Below, in pieces: positions 27,925 through 37,207 of a stretch of 64,000 nucleotides of DNA (position 1 is its first letter; the number at the start of each line of letters is the position of its first letter). The notes below the pieces were generated by a model. That model ran no database searches. It was given only the letters and a program-made list of their open reading frames with translations, and was not told the origin of the DNA. Made by a program: the position numbers and the translations under genes. Source of the DNA: UBA9926 sp018645765 (GTDB lineage Bacteria; Pseudomonadota; Gammaproteobacteria; Pseudomonadales; Azotimanducaceae); NCBI GenBank assembly GCA_949372755.1, contig CASIBO010000005.1, positions 1 to 64,000 of the forward strand, in the 5' to 3' direction.

Positions 27925-28404
27925 TCATCGGGGTGATTTTAACTGTTGCTGCTGACAATAACGGTCTAGAACCGCTGCAAATTTTTGACGATCTTTATTG
28001 GAAAGCGGCGCAGGACCTTCGCTTTGAACGCCGCTTGCGCGCAGGGTCTCCATAAAATCCCGCATCGTTAACCGCGCCTTGATCGTCTCAGGCGAATAAA
28101 CCTCGCCTCGAGGACTGACCACCTCAGCGCCTAATTCAACCAATTCCGCCGCCAACGGAATATCCTGGGTGACAACCAAATCACCTGGAACAACCTCTTG
28201 TACTAAGCGATGGTCCGCAACATCAAAACCCTGAGGCACCTGAATAAAGTGAATGTGCTCGCCCGGCGGTACCCGCATCGGATGATTGGCAATCAAGGTT
28301 ACTTTGATCCCCGTTCGCTCAGCCGCCTTAAACAGGGTTTCCTTAATGGGCACGGGGCACGCATCCGCATCCACCCAAATTGAAGCGTCGAGCGGGGCGG
28401 TCAC
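27925..28404 (-). CDS. YaiI/YqxD family (DUF188) protein
   Basis: A 159-residue member of the UPF0178/YaiI family, complete. The N-terminal WVDADACPVPIKETLFKAAERTG is the family signature, with clustered Asp and a Cys like PIN-type nucleases. VVTQDIPLAAELVELGAEVVSPRGEVYSPETI is the second conserved block. Function in the cell is unproven; a nuclease-like activity is only suggested by the fold. The gene ends 24 bp before the SlyD-like start and begins 1 bp after the CurA-like gene's stop on the same strand, so the three are likely one operon. Confidence 0.9.
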   Translation of the reverse strand: MTAPLDASIWVDADACPVPIKETLFKAAERTGIKVTLIANHPMRVPPGEHIHFIQVPQGFDVADHRLVQEVVPGDLVVTQDIPLAAELVELGAEVVSPRGEVYSPETIKARLTMRDFMETLRASGVQSEGPAPLSNKDRQKFAAVLDRYCQQQQLKSPR

Positions 28405-28405
28405 T

Positions 28406-29413
28406 TTAAACAGGATCCGCTAAACGAAGTAATTGTTTGCCTTGATTCTGCCCTGAAAACAATCTTTGCAGGGTCGCAGGAATGGCATCAAAGCCCTCTT
28501 GCACATCTTCAAGGTGAATGATTTTTCCAGATTGGTACCAAGGCACCATGTCTGCCAGGAACTCCTCTGTTCGCCTTAAATAATCGATGACAATGAACCC
28601 TTCCATTCGTGATCGCGTGATCACGAGGTTCATAATGTTTTTTGGACCAGGCACCGGCGTCACCGCGTTGTAGCCTGCAATGCCGCCACACAGGATCACG
28701 CGGGCATTCAGGGCCAGATGATCTAATGCCGTCTCAAGAATATCTCCGCCCACATTATCGAAGAAGATATTGATCCGATTCGGACATAGCCTTTGAATAC
28801 CCGCGGCAACCGACTCATTCTTATAATCAATGGCCGCGTCAAACCCCGCTTCCTCGACCAACCATCGACATTTTTCCGGGCCACCTGCAATACCAATCAC
28901 TCGAGCGCCTTTGATTTTGGCAATTTGCCCAACCACTTGCCCGGTCGCACCCGCCGCACCCGACACCAAAATGGTATCACCCGGTTTGGGGTCGCTTAAA
29001 TCAAGTAAGCCAAAATATGCGGTGAGACCCGTGGTACCAAAGACCCCAAGCGCCTGCTGGGGCGTGATTCCGGCGGGCAGCTTGCTCAACCCCAGGCCGC
29101 CCTCGCTGATGAAGTATTCTTGCCAACCGCCGAGCCCTTGCACCAGATCACCGACAGAAAAACCGGGTGCCTCGGACGAAACCACTTGCCCGACTGTGCC
29201 TGCCCGCATCACCTCTCCGATTGCAACCGGCGGCATATAACTTTCAGTGTCATTAACCCACCCTCGCTGGGTTGGATCAAAAGACAAATACAGGTTTTTG
29301 ACCAAAACTTGTCCAGCGGTAAGGTCCGGCACAGGTTCCATCCCTCGCTCGAAATGTTCTGGTCCAATCAGTCCTTCTGGTCGTGACGTTAACCGCCATT
29401 GTTGGTTTTCCAT
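28406..29413 (-). CDS. NADP-dependent oxidoreductase, CurA-like MDR
   Basis: A 335-residue zinc-free medium-chain reductase of the leukotriene B4 12-hydroxydehydrogenase / curcumin-reductase branch. It begins MENQQWRLTSRPEGLIGPEHFE. A NADP-binding motif appears as VSGAAGATGQVVGQIAKIKGARVIGIAGG, and the family block NIFFDNVGGDILETALDHL is clear. No zinc-ligand Cys set is present, as expected. It reduces activated C=C bonds with NADPH in known members. It is the first gene of a probable minus-strand unit followed at once by the YaiI-like gene (1 bp apart). Confidence 0.9.
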   Translation of the reverse strand: MENQQWRLTSRPEGLIGPEHFERGMEPVPDLTAGQVLVKNLYLSFDPTQRGWVNDTESYMPPVAIGEVMRAGTVGQVVSSEAPGFSVGDLVQGLGGWQEYFISEGGLGLSKLPAGITPQQALGVFGTTGLTAYFGLLDLSDPKPGDTILVSGAAGATGQVVGQIAKIKGARVIGIAGGPEKCRWLVEEAGFDAAIDYKNESVAAGIQRLCPNRINIFFDNVGGDILETALDHLALNARVILCGGIAGYNAVTPVPGPKNIMNLVITRSRMEGFIVIDYLRRTEEFLADMVPWYQSGKIIHLEDVQEGFDAIPATLQRLFSGQNQGKQLLRLADPV

Positions 29414-29539
29414 AACGCCTCCTTGGGTGATTTAACGAAACAATATGCTTTTAGATAAGGTTGCCTGGGGCTGACGTGCCCCGTCTTAACGCGCCTTGAA
29501 CCCGCTTGCTCGGCGCGCGCTTGCTTGCACTTAATTCGC

Positions 29540-30139
29540 TTAGGTTGAAAACGCTGAAGGCTTTCTATGGTAGCTCGAATAGTAATGTCGCCGGCAAACC
29601 GAAACGTAGTTGGCATTACCGCCAATGGCAACCTGAGCGCCTTGCGTTATGACCTCCCCAGCCTCATCCAATCGCAAAACCATCGTCGCTTTACGACCAC
29701 AGTGGCAGATCGCTTTGAGTTCTTTGAGATTATCCGCCCAAGCAAGCAGATACTGGCTTCCTTCAAAAGGCTCACCCTGAAAGTCTGTCCTGAGTCCATA
29801 AGCAAGCACCGGGATATCAATTTCATCACAGACCTGCCCCAATTGATAAACCTGCGCCTTCGATAAAAATTGAGCCTCATCCACCATGACACAGTGAATA
29901 ATATTTTGAGTGAGCTTCTGGGTTACCAGCTCGAACAAATCCACGTTTTTTTCAAACCCAGTAGCCGGCGCAGAGATCCCAATTCTGGAGGTGATTTGGT
30001 TTTCACCATAACGATCATCCCACGCTGGGCAGAGTAATAACGTGTTCAGTCCTCGTTCCTGGTAGTTGTAACTCGACTGCAATAAAGACGCCGACTTGCC
30101 GGCATTCATAGATGAATAATAGAAGTAGAGTTTCGCCAT
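29540..30139 (-). CDS. tdk: Thymidine kinase
   Basis: A 199-residue type II thymidine kinase, ATP + thymidine to dTMP in the salvage pathway. The P-loop is at MAKLYFYYSSMNAGKSASLLQ (residues 9-16, the last being GKS). The Walker-B-like segment is CVMVDEAQFL and the nucleoside lid YGLRTDFQGEPF follows. Four zinc-binding positions appear as the CHCG pair and a later CRRHYY segment. Length fits the family. The gene is transcribed away from the SOS promoter of dnaE2. Confidence 0.95.
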   Translation of the reverse strand: MAKLYFYYSSMNAGKSASLLQSSYNYQERGLNTLLLCPAWDDRYGENQITSRIGISAPATGFEKNVDLFELVTQKLTQNIIHCVMVDEAQFLSKAQVYQLGQVCDEIDIPVLAYGLRTDFQGEPFEGSQYLLAWADNLKELKAICHCGRKATMVLRLDEAGEVITQGAQVAIGGNANYVSVCRRHYYSSYHRKPSAFST

Positions 30140-30364
30140 GGTCCCTCAAATTCTGCCGCGATCTCTCGACGCACAACAAAACGATGCCGTGGATAGGTCC
30201 CATCCACCAAGGAGCACCAATATAACAAATCGAGCGGGCATCTCAACCCAAGATCCTTTGTCTGCAGGCATCATTAAACCGCCAAACCACGTTGGAACCG
30301 CCGCCGGGGGGGCTTAGTTTTGTGTCGGCCTTGTGTCGGTTTCAGGTTGGCTTTGTCGTTATTT

Positions 30365-30384
30365 TACTGTACATTTATACAGTA
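30365..30384 (+). promoter_or_regulatory. LexA (SOS) box controlling dnaE2
   Basis: TACTGTACATTTATACAGTA is a perfect CTGT-N8-ACAG LexA site with TA flanks. It has the same architecture as the box before imuA. It is 301 bp upstream of dnaE2. A TTGTCG-type -35 at 30353-30358 and a TTATAC-like -10 at 30375-30380 fit the box overlapping the promoter. Confidence 0.93.
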
Positions 30385-30416
30385 ATCATTGTGCAGCACA
30401 TTTTATGTCTAACCTT

Positions 30417-30498
30417 CACAAAACCTTTTTCAGAAGGCCTTTTTCGGAAGTTTTTTCAGAAGGCCTTTTTCTGAAAGCCTTTGTCAGAAAGCCTTTTC
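30417..30498 (+). repeat. 14-bp tandem repeats in the dnaE2 leader
   Basis: Six consecutive, slightly varied units, each about 14 bases: CACAAAACCTTTTT, CAGAAGGCCTTTTT, CGGAAGTTTTTT (12 bases), CAGAAGGCCTTTTT, CTGAAAGCCTTTGT and CAGAAAGCCTTTTC. The core is RAAGCCTTTTT. The array begins 33 bp downstream of the LexA box and would be in the transcribed leader. It shares the AGCCTTT word with the 22-bp array before imuA. Confidence 0.8.
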
Positions 30499-30684
30499 GA
30501 ACAACCATTAAGAACGTCTCTGCAGCCACCGCAGGTTCATCATTCAGACATTCTTAACCCGAAAGGCTCGATCTGCAGACTCAATCAATCTGCACTGAAT
30601 GCCGCAGAATCAAATCCATAAAACCCAGTAAATCAACACCGAACCAGTCAAACCGCAATCACCTAAGACAATAACCTAAAGCAG

Positions 30685-33600
30685 ATGCCACCGGACGCCC
30701 ACCCCTTAATACCCAATGCGATTCATCAATCCACGTCGACTGGCTCACCTCACGCCGCCTATGCAGAACTGCATTGCCTAACGAACTTCACTTTTTTAAG
30801 AGGCGCCTCACACCCAGAGGAATTGGTTGAGCGCGCCTCCGCACTGGGCTATACCGCGCTGGCCATTACCGATGAATGCTCCATGGCCGGTGTTGTCAAA
30901 GCCCACATCGCCGCCAAACGCTGCCAGCTAAAACTCATTATCGGTAACGAGCTGATCTTAGAGGACGGCACTAAGATCATCCTCCTCGCGAAGAACCGAC
31001 AAGGCTATGGCAAACTCTGCCACATCATCACCTTGGCCCGAAGGCGGGCCAAGAAAGGTCAATACCAGGTAACCTTAAACGACCTCAAGGGTTCAACCGA
31101 CCATCTTGTTGCAATCTGGATTCCCCAACAACGGGAACGACTTGAACACGGCAGCGACTTGAGTGCCCTAAAAACCCTTTTTGGCGCGCAACTTTGGCTT
31201 GGTGCTGTAAGGGCGCTCGACGGCTTCGATCATATCCGAACGCAAGATCTACAAGCCATCGCCTCGGCGCACACCCTGCCCATTGTTGCTTGTGGTGATG
31301 TTCAAATGCATGCAAGCAACCGGAAACCGTTACTCGATACCCTTTGCGCAATTCGCCATGGACGCTCCGTTCAATCTGCTGGTCGGTTATTACAAAGCAA
31401 TGCCGAGCGCTATCTCAAAACCTGTGCTGAATTGACCGCGCTCTATCCTCAGCAGTGGCTGACCAATACCCGCAGCATCGCGGAGACCTGCACCTTCTCA
31501 CTTGACGAACTCCGCTATGAATACCCGAAAGAGTTGGTACCTGCCCATCAAACACCCACATCTTATCTATCGAGCTTAACCTGGGCCGGCGCCAATCAAC
31601 GTTGGCCCGACGGTATACCCGACACGGTTGCCTTACAAATCAAAAAAGAATTAGACCTGATTAACGAGATGAATTATGAGTACTACTTTCTGACGGTTTT
31701 CGACATCGTTCGGTTTGCCAAATCACGCAGTATTTTATGTCAGGGGCGCGGCTCCGCCGCCAACAGTGCGGTTTGTTATTGCTTAGAAATTACCGAGGTC
31801 GACCCGGCTCAAGTGAACTTATTGTTCGAACGCTTTATCTCTAAGGAGCGCGATGAACCGCCTGATATTGATGTCGACTTTGAAAATGCCCGCCGAGAAG
31901 AAGTCATTCAATATTTGTATAAAAAATACTCCCGCGAGCGGGCAGCTCTTGCCGCAACTGTCGTCACCTATAGGCCAAAAAGCGCTATCCGAGATGTCGG
32001 GAAGGCCCTTGGTCTTGATCAATCTTTGGTTGAAAAAATTGCCAGTAAACTGTCTTGGTGGGATCAAAAAACAAGCCTGCTTGAACGATTTGAAGAAGCT
32101 GGGGTGCACCACGACAATCCCATCATCAACCAATACATAGCCCTCGTTGAGACACTACTTGGCTTTCCCCGACACCTCTCACAACACGTCGGTGGGTTTG
32201 TGATTTCAAGCGGCCCGTTATCCCATCTTGTACCAATTGAAAATGCCGCCATGCCGGATCGAACCATCATCCAGTGGGACAAGAATGATCTTGAAGCACT
32301 GGGTCTATTAAAAATAGATATCCTCGCGCTTGGGATGCTGACCGCCATCAGAAAATCAATTGACTTGATCAATCAGATTAGGCCCCAAGCGTTAACCGTT
32401 GCGAGCATTCCAAAGGAAGATAGCGCGACCTACAAAATGCTCCAACGCGGTGACAGCATTGGGGTTTTTCAAGTCGAATCCAGAGCCCAGATGGCCATGT
32501 TACCTCGGCTGCAGCCCGCCACTTATTACGACCTGGTCATTCAAGTGGCCATTGTTCGGCCGGGCCCAATCCAAGGCAAAATGGTCCATCCTTATCTAAA
32601 ACGACGTCAAGGCGATGAACCGATTATCTACGCCAACGACGCAGTTAAATCTGTCTTAGAAAGGACCTTAGGCGTGCCTATTTTCCAAGAACAAGTCATC
32701 AAACTTGCCGTCGTTGCCGCCGGTTTTACACCCGGTGAAGCCGACCAATTACGTCGCGCGATGGCCGCTTGGAAACGCAAAGGCGGCTTGAATCACTTTG
32801 GCGACAAACTCATTCAAGGCATGCTTGATCGAGGACATGACCTTGCATTTGCCGAGCGCTTATTTGAACAGATTAAAGGGTTTGGTGATTACGGTTTTCC
32901 AGAATCCCATGCGGCAAGCTTTGCATTACTGGTTTATCTTTCTGCCTGGTTAAAATGCCATGAGCCCGCCGCCTTTTACTGCGGGTTACTCAACAGCCAA
33001 CCTATGGGGTTCTACAGTCCGTCACAACTCATTCAAGATGCCCGTCGTCATCAGGTCGAGGTCCGGGCCGTCGATGTGCAGTCAAGTCATTGGGAGAGTA
33101 CCTTAGAAAGCATGCCAAGCTTATTAGCAGCTGATCAACCCGCTATCCGGCTAGGACTTCAAAGTATTAAAGGCCTCAGCCAGGCAGGCGCCGAGCGCTT
33201 AGTCCAGAGCCGGGAAGCCGGGACCTGGACGAGCCTTGATGCCTTAAAGAAAAACGCTCAGATTGATCAAAAAGATTTAGACCGCTTGGTCGATTCCGGC
33301 GCCTGCTTAAAACTTTCAGGACATCGTCATCAAAGCCATTGGCATGCCACCGGGCTCGCCGCACCGCCGCCTTTATTTGAGCCTTTGGGCTGGGCATCTG
33401 ATGACGGGGTAACGCTCACCGCCCCTTCCGAGATCGAAGATATTAAAGCGGACTACAACAGCCTAAAGTTCACCCTAGGCCGGCACCCTATGAGTATTAT
33501 CCGACCTCAGAGCAAAGCGTTAAAGCGCACACTTGAAGCCACGCAATTACCCAGTATTCGGCACGGCCGGTTTGTTGAGGTTGCCGGCTTGGTCACTGGG

Positions 33601-33849
33601 CGACAGCGCCCCTCAACGGCCTCCGGCATTATTTTTATGACCCTGGAGGATGATACCGGCAATATTAATGTTGTTATTTTTAATACGGTCTTAGAACGTT
33701 TTAGAGCAGAAACTTTAAAAGGACAACTCCTTCGCGTTAAAGGTATCCTTGAAAAAAAAGGCCCGGTCATTCATGTGGTCGCCGGACATTTAGAGGACTT
33801 AAGCCGCCTCTTGAAGGATTTCAGCATGAAGTCGAGAGACTTTCATTAG
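30685..33849 (+). CDS. dnaE2: Error-prone DNA polymerase DnaE2
   Basis: A 1054-residue C-family polymerase, SOS-induced and used for translesion synthesis with ImuA-ImuB. The N-terminal PHP domain reads HCLTNFTFLRGASHPEELV (about residues 29-47). The polymerase core has GRGSAANSAVCYCLEITEVDP and the catalytic PPDIDVDFE, with the three Asp at 394, 396 and 398. The DnaE2-typical GGFVISSGPLSHLVP and the helix-hairpin/OB parts follow. Length matches the family. It is alone here, not next to imuB as in the commonest operon, and has its own LexA box and repeat array upstream. The MATE gene follows 78 bp downstream. Confidence 0.96.
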   Translation: MPPDAHPLIPNAIHQSTSTGSPHAAYAELHCLTNFTFLRGASHPEELVERASALGYTALAITDECSMAGVVKAHIAAKRCQLKLIIGNELILEDGTKIILLAKNRQGYGKLCHIITLARRRAKKGQYQVTLNDLKGSTDHLVAIWIPQQRERLEHGSDLSALKTLFGAQLWLGAVRALDGFDHIRTQDLQAIASAHTLPIVACGDVQMHASNRKPLLDTLCAIRHGRSVQSAGRLLQSNAERYLKTCAELTALYPQQWLTNTRSIAETCTFSLDELRYEYPKELVPAHQTPTSYLSSLTWAGANQRWPDGIPDTVALQIKKELDLINEMNYEYYFLTVFDIVRFAKSRSILCQGRGSAANSAVCYCLEITEVDPAQVNLLFERFISKERDEPPDIDVDFENARREEVIQYLYKKYSRERAALAATVVTYRPKSAIRDVGKALGLDQSLVEKIASKLSWWDQKTSLLERFEEAGVHHDNPIINQYIALVETLLGFPRHLSQHVGGFVISSGPLSHLVPIENAAMPDRTIIQWDKNDLEALGLLKIDILALGMLTAIRKSIDLINQIRPQALTVASIPKEDSATYKMLQRGDSIGVFQVESRAQMAMLPRLQPATYYDLVIQVAIVRPGPIQGKMVHPYLKRRQGDEPIIYANDAVKSVLERTLGVPIFQEQVIKLAVVAAGFTPGEADQLRRAMAAWKRKGGLNHFGDKLIQGMLDRGHDLAFAERLFEQIKGFGDYGFPESHAASFALLVYLSAWLKCHEPAAFYCGLLNSQPMGFYSPSQLIQDARRHQVEVRAVDVQSSHWESTLESMPSLLAADQPAIRLGLQSIKGLSQAGAERLVQSREAGTWTSLDALKKNAQIDQKDLDRLVDSGACLKLSGHRHQSHWHATGLAAPPPLFEPLGWASDDGVTLTAPSEIEDIKADYNSLKFTLGRHPMSIIRPQSKALKRTLEATQLPSIRHGRFVEVAGLVTGRQRPSTASGIIFMTLEDDTGNINVVIFNTVLERFRAETLKGQLLRVKGILEKKGPVIHVVAGHLEDLSRLLKDFSMKSRDFH

Positions 33850-33927
33850 CTCGTGTCACCAGCGTGTGCTGCAAAAAATAACGGCGGCCGCGAAACCCTG
33901 TTTTAGACGCCGATAGTAAGGGTGCCG

Positions 33928-35298
33928 ATGTCTGCCAATAACACAGTAATCCAAAAGAGCCGCTACACCGAGGGCTCGATCGGGCTGCATGTCCTGCAAC
34001 TCTCAAGCGTCATGATCTTCGGTTTTCTCGCCATGACGTTAGGCAGCCTCATTGAGCTTTACTATATTGGCCAAATCGGCACAAGCGCATTGGCGGCGGT
34101 CGCCTTCATGTTTCCCTTAACCATGGCGCTGAATGCATTTACCCGAGGCATTGGTATTGGCGCATCCACCCTAATTGCCCAGGCCATGGGCCAAAGCGAC
34201 CAACAACGCACCTCAGAAATTGTCACCCACTGCTACCTGCTCGTGACCACCTTAACGGTCTTGATGGCCTTTGCATTAAGCGTTTTATCTGAGTCCGTGC
34301 TGGCAACCCTCGGCGCCAGCGGCGAGGTGCTCAACCTCAGCACGCAGTACAGTCGTATCTGGTTGCTTGGTTTTCCGGCTATGGGTTTGGCAATGGTCTC
34401 GAACGGTTTAATTCGGGCCTATGGCAATCCCACCTTTCCAGGCTACATCATGACCATTGCACCCGTGATTCAAGTGTTAGTGGGACCCGTTTTAATTTTT
34501 GGCTGGCTTGGCATCGCCCCGATGGGTCTCAATGGCGCCGGTTGGGCATTCGTCATCGGTGGCTTGGCACAATTGGCGCTGGCAGCGTACTGGTATCTCT
34601 TTAAAGCAAGGCTCGTGTACAACTCGCTGAAGCACTTCAGTACGAATTGCCGGCAAATCCTAAAGGTTGGTCTACCAGCGGCTGCAACAAATTTGATTCA
34701 GCCCGTGTCCCTAGGCCTCGTTACCTATTTACTCGCAGGATTTGGTGATGAAGTGATCGCAGGATTTGGGATCGCCAGCCGAATTGAGTCGGTCGTCGGC
34801 ATGGTCGTGATCGGCATTTCAACCAGCGTGGTACCCTTGGTTGGGCAAAACTGGTCTGCCGGCCTGGTTGACCGCGTCAATTATAGTTTGCGTATCTGCT
34901 ATATCGGCTGCCTCGCTTGGGGCGCAACCGCCGCCGTGATAATGTGGTTTGGTGCGGACTTCTTTGTTTCCGCCATCAATGAAGACGCAGCGGTGATGAC
35001 CGTGGCCGTTGCCTTTTTGCACATTGTGCCTCTGTCGATCGGCTTCATGGGCATGATGACGGTGGCAACGCATGGCTTTAATGCGCTAAGGCGCCCAATC
35101 CCCGCCCTCTGGCTTTCGATCGCGAGACTCATTCTCGTTTACCTGCCTTTAGCGCTCATTGGCCGAGCCCTGTTCGGTTACATCGGTGTATTTTGGGCAA
35201 CGGCGATTGCTAATTTGGTTTTAGGAATCATTTCAGCCGCTTGGCTACACCGACTGATCGCGACTTTAACCAGCCGTCCCGACTCAACAACCGCTTAA
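33928..35298 (+). CDS. MATE family efflux transporter
   Basis: A 456-residue integral membrane protein with about twelve hydrophobic segments, arranged as two six-helix halves. The first half begins LSSVMIFGFLAMTLGSLIELYYIGQIG and the second starts near residue 230. ATG 33928 is chosen over GTG 33922. MATE proteins export cationic drugs, organic acids or metabolites using Na+ or H+ gradients. Substrate unknown. It lies 78 bp behind dnaE2 on the same strand and may be read through from the SOS promoter, an inference from position. Confidence 0.92.
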   Translation: MSANNTVIQKSRYTEGSIGLHVLQLSSVMIFGFLAMTLGSLIELYYIGQIGTSALAAVAFMFPLTMALNAFTRGIGIGASTLIAQAMGQSDQQRTSEIVTHCYLLVTTLTVLMAFALSVLSESVLATLGASGEVLNLSTQYSRIWLLGFPAMGLAMVSNGLIRAYGNPTFPGYIMTIAPVIQVLVGPVLIFGWLGIAPMGLNGAGWAFVIGGLAQLALAAYWYLFKARLVYNSLKHFSTNCRQILKVGLPAAATNLIQPVSLGLVTYLLAGFGDEVIAGFGIASRIESVVGMVVIGISTSVVPLVGQNWSAGLVDRVNYSLRICYIGCLAWGATAAVIMWFGADFFVSAINEDAAVMTVAVAFLHIVPLSIGFMGMMTVATHGFNALRRPIPALWLSIARLILVYLPLALIGRALFGYIGVFWATAIANLVLGIISAAWLHRLIATLTSRPDSTTA

Positions 35299-35513
35299 CG
35301 GCCCTGAGCTGCCAGCGGCGACCGAGTCGGCGTTCAATTTAGAAGGGGTAAATTGAGCTGCCTTGCCTAAAACAGCGCTACTGCGAATCGCATTAACCTG
35401 AGCAGAAGGGATAAAATCGTTTTTGGGACGACTCTTTTAAGGGTTGATTTAATGATTTTTCAATTTTTTTGCCCTAACCCCATTTTCTTGTGTGGCGATC
35501 GCACCGAGCGGCT

Positions 35514-35999
35514 TTATCGAGACAAGACTAGGCGCGCTCGGACTTTGCCTGGATCCTCGGTGCGATCAACCACCATCTGATCCAGCCCAACCGACTGCTC
35601 TCGCCGAAGCGCGTCGGTCAACGTCATCAGCTCAGCAAAGCCAACTTGCTCAAACCATAGGCTGACCGAATCACCTTCGGGCTGCATGCGATTCGGGGTG
35701 ATACCCAACTGGCTCGTTGCATTGGTAATGACCGTCAACAGATTGCCCTCGAAAGGCCTATTACCGCTCTGACCCAACAACGCTCTGGCTTGACCTTCGG
35801 TTTGTTTCATCATTGTAAGCAGCGCCAATTGCCGTTCACGCTCTTTTAATTGATCAGCTTGGAATTGATGGACCGGCTGCCAGAGCAGTCCATAAACCAG
35901 GAGACAGGACAAAAACGCGCTGAGTCCTAGCAGCAATCGCTGCTCACTGGTTTTTAATTGCCGAAACCGAGCCAAGTAGATTGCCAGTTTTTGCTTCAT
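35514..35999 (-). CDS. gspM: Type II secretion system protein GspM
   Basis: A 161-residue GspM: a short cytosolic start, one transmembrane segment (LLLGLSAFLSCLLVYGLLW, near residues 22-40) and a periplasmic part. In type II secretion it joins GspL in the inner-membrane platform that holds the GspE ATPase. It overlaps gspL by 4 bp and is the last gene of the gspE-M cluster. Family similarity is mainly position and topology, as usual for this poorly conserved subunit. Confidence 0.85.
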   Translation of the reverse strand: MKQKLAIYLARFRQLKTSEQRLLLGLSAFLSCLLVYGLLWQPVHQFQADQLKERERQLALLTMMKQTEGQARALLGQSGNRPFEGNLLTVITNATSQLGITPNRMQPEGDSVSLWFEQVGFAELMTLTDALRREQSVGLDQMVVDRTEDPGKVRARLVLSR

Positions 36000-37207
36000 G
36001 GCCGATCACCCATCCGAACCCGCAAACTTCCTCTGACTGATGATTTTTCTTGGGAGATGGTCCCGATTTCAGATTGAAACCCAGCCGCATTCAGCACCTC
36101 AGCCAACCCCATAATTTGCTCACTCCGCTCACCAGATAATTGCAGCATCAGATCCCCTCGACCCGCATTAAAGTTCAAGTTATCCAGCTGTAATCGAGCG
36201 GCTACCAAGGCAGGACTCACGGTGTCTAAGACCGAGGTGACACCCAACTGATCCTGCTGGCCACCCGCATTCAGTCGGCTTCGCCAGCGGCGCCCTAGAT
36301 CTCTCGGATTTCGATCATTAGGATACAAGCCCTGATAAAGCGTTTTCGCCTCAGCTGCCATATTGCTTGCTTGATCCAATAAGTACAGACCCTGAGCGCC
36401 CGTGAAGAGCAGCTGCAAGACCATAACGAACAAAGCAACTTTACCCAGCTGCCAAAGCCAGGAGTTGCCGCTTGGGCCTTGACTTGCCTGCGCAAATTGA
36501 GCTTGCCGAAAATTCAGCCGCTTCGTTTTAGGTTGCTGATTAAGATACTGCAATAGCGATCGCGCCGAGGCGGGCAACTGCTGGGACTGCTCGACAAACG
36601 AGCGAGGCAAAAGCCCCTCTAACGCTTGTCCTTCGGTGAAATCAACAATGTGCAACGCAAGTGGATCCCCGTGATATAGCAGATCGAGTCGCGTCAAAAT
36701 CTGGGCCGTCTCAAACGCCACCATCTCGGCATTCCCTTGGGATAAAAGCGCCACGTCATCATCAACAAGCAATAGACATTGATCCGAAGACATCAGATCC
36801 AGATCAATACCCACAAATCCAGGATCCAGCCCAATGGTCTTTAGCTGACCTAAACAAGCCGTCAAAAAGGCCTCGTCGATGACCCCGACGGTCAAGTCAT
36901 TCCCGCGCCGTTCGCCTATCGCGATAAAGCAGTCCATCACATCGCAGGCGAGATACTCTTCAACGAGATAAGGTACGGCATCGAGCACCTGCCGAGTCGG
37001 CTTGGGCGGCACTTCGATCGTTTTTAAGAGAACTGATTCACCGGAGAGCAACACATGGGTGTGTACCGGCAATTCATACTCGGCCAGGACCTCGGCAAGG
37101 ACCGCCAAGGCGCCTTGGCCTTCTCGCAATGGCAGCTGAGCGTCATCCAGCAACAACCATTTTAGTTCTTGCTCCCGCCAATGGATTACTAAATTTTCAA
37201 AGGCCAT
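35996..37207 (-). CDS. gspL: Type II secretion system protein GspL
   Basis: A 403-residue GspL with an N-terminal actin-like cytoplasmic domain (IHWREQELKWLLLDDAQLPLREG...). A transmembrane helix WQLGKVALFVMVLQLLFTGAQ lies at about 251-271, followed by a periplasmic ferredoxin-like domain. It recruits GspE to the inner membrane and pairs with GspM. The start overlaps gspK by 11 bp and the end overlaps gspM by 4 bp. Confidence 0.9.
   Translation of the reverse strand: MAFENLVIHWREQELKWLLLDDAQLPLREGQGALAVLAEVLAEYELPVHTHVLLSGESVLLKTIEVPPKPTRQVLDAVPYLVEEYLACDVMDCFIAIGERRGNDLTVGVIDEAFLTACLGQLKTIGLDPGFVGIDLDLMSSDQCLLLVDDDVALLSQGNAEMVAFETAQILTRLDLLYHGDPLALHIVDFTEGQALEGLLPRSFVEQSQQLPASARSLLQYLNQQPKTKRLNFRQAQFAQASQGPSGNSWLWQLGKVALFVMVLQLLFTGAQGLYLLDQASNMAAEAKTLYQGLYPNDRNPRDLGRRWRSRLNAGGQQDQLGVTSVLDTVSPALVAARLQLDNLNFNAGRGDLMLQLSGERSEQIMGLAEVLNAAGFQSEIGTISQEKSSVRGSLRVRMGDRP

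Larger units (their letters stand above)
30140..30684. other. Intergenic region carrying the dnaE2 control region
   Basis: This 545-base gap between the divergent tdk and dnaE2 genes holds the LexA box at 30365-30384 and the 14-bp repeat array at 30417-30498. Short ORFs at 30292-30557 overlap the repeats and look artificial. From 30500 to 30684 I see only an ordinary leader, with no strong ribosome-site match before ATG 30685. Confidence 0.7.

Noticed and set aside
30333..30557. Repeat-rich peptide ORF over the 14-bp array (FSEGLFRKFFQKAFF-like)
   Set aside because: The units are not a multiple of three, the ORF has no ribosome site and it ends inside the leader. The peptide repeat is a by-product of the DNA repeat.
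30140..30684. Additional LexA-like or mobile element boundaries
   Set aside because: Only one perfect box was found; the repeat array lacks terminal inverted repeats or a transposase.
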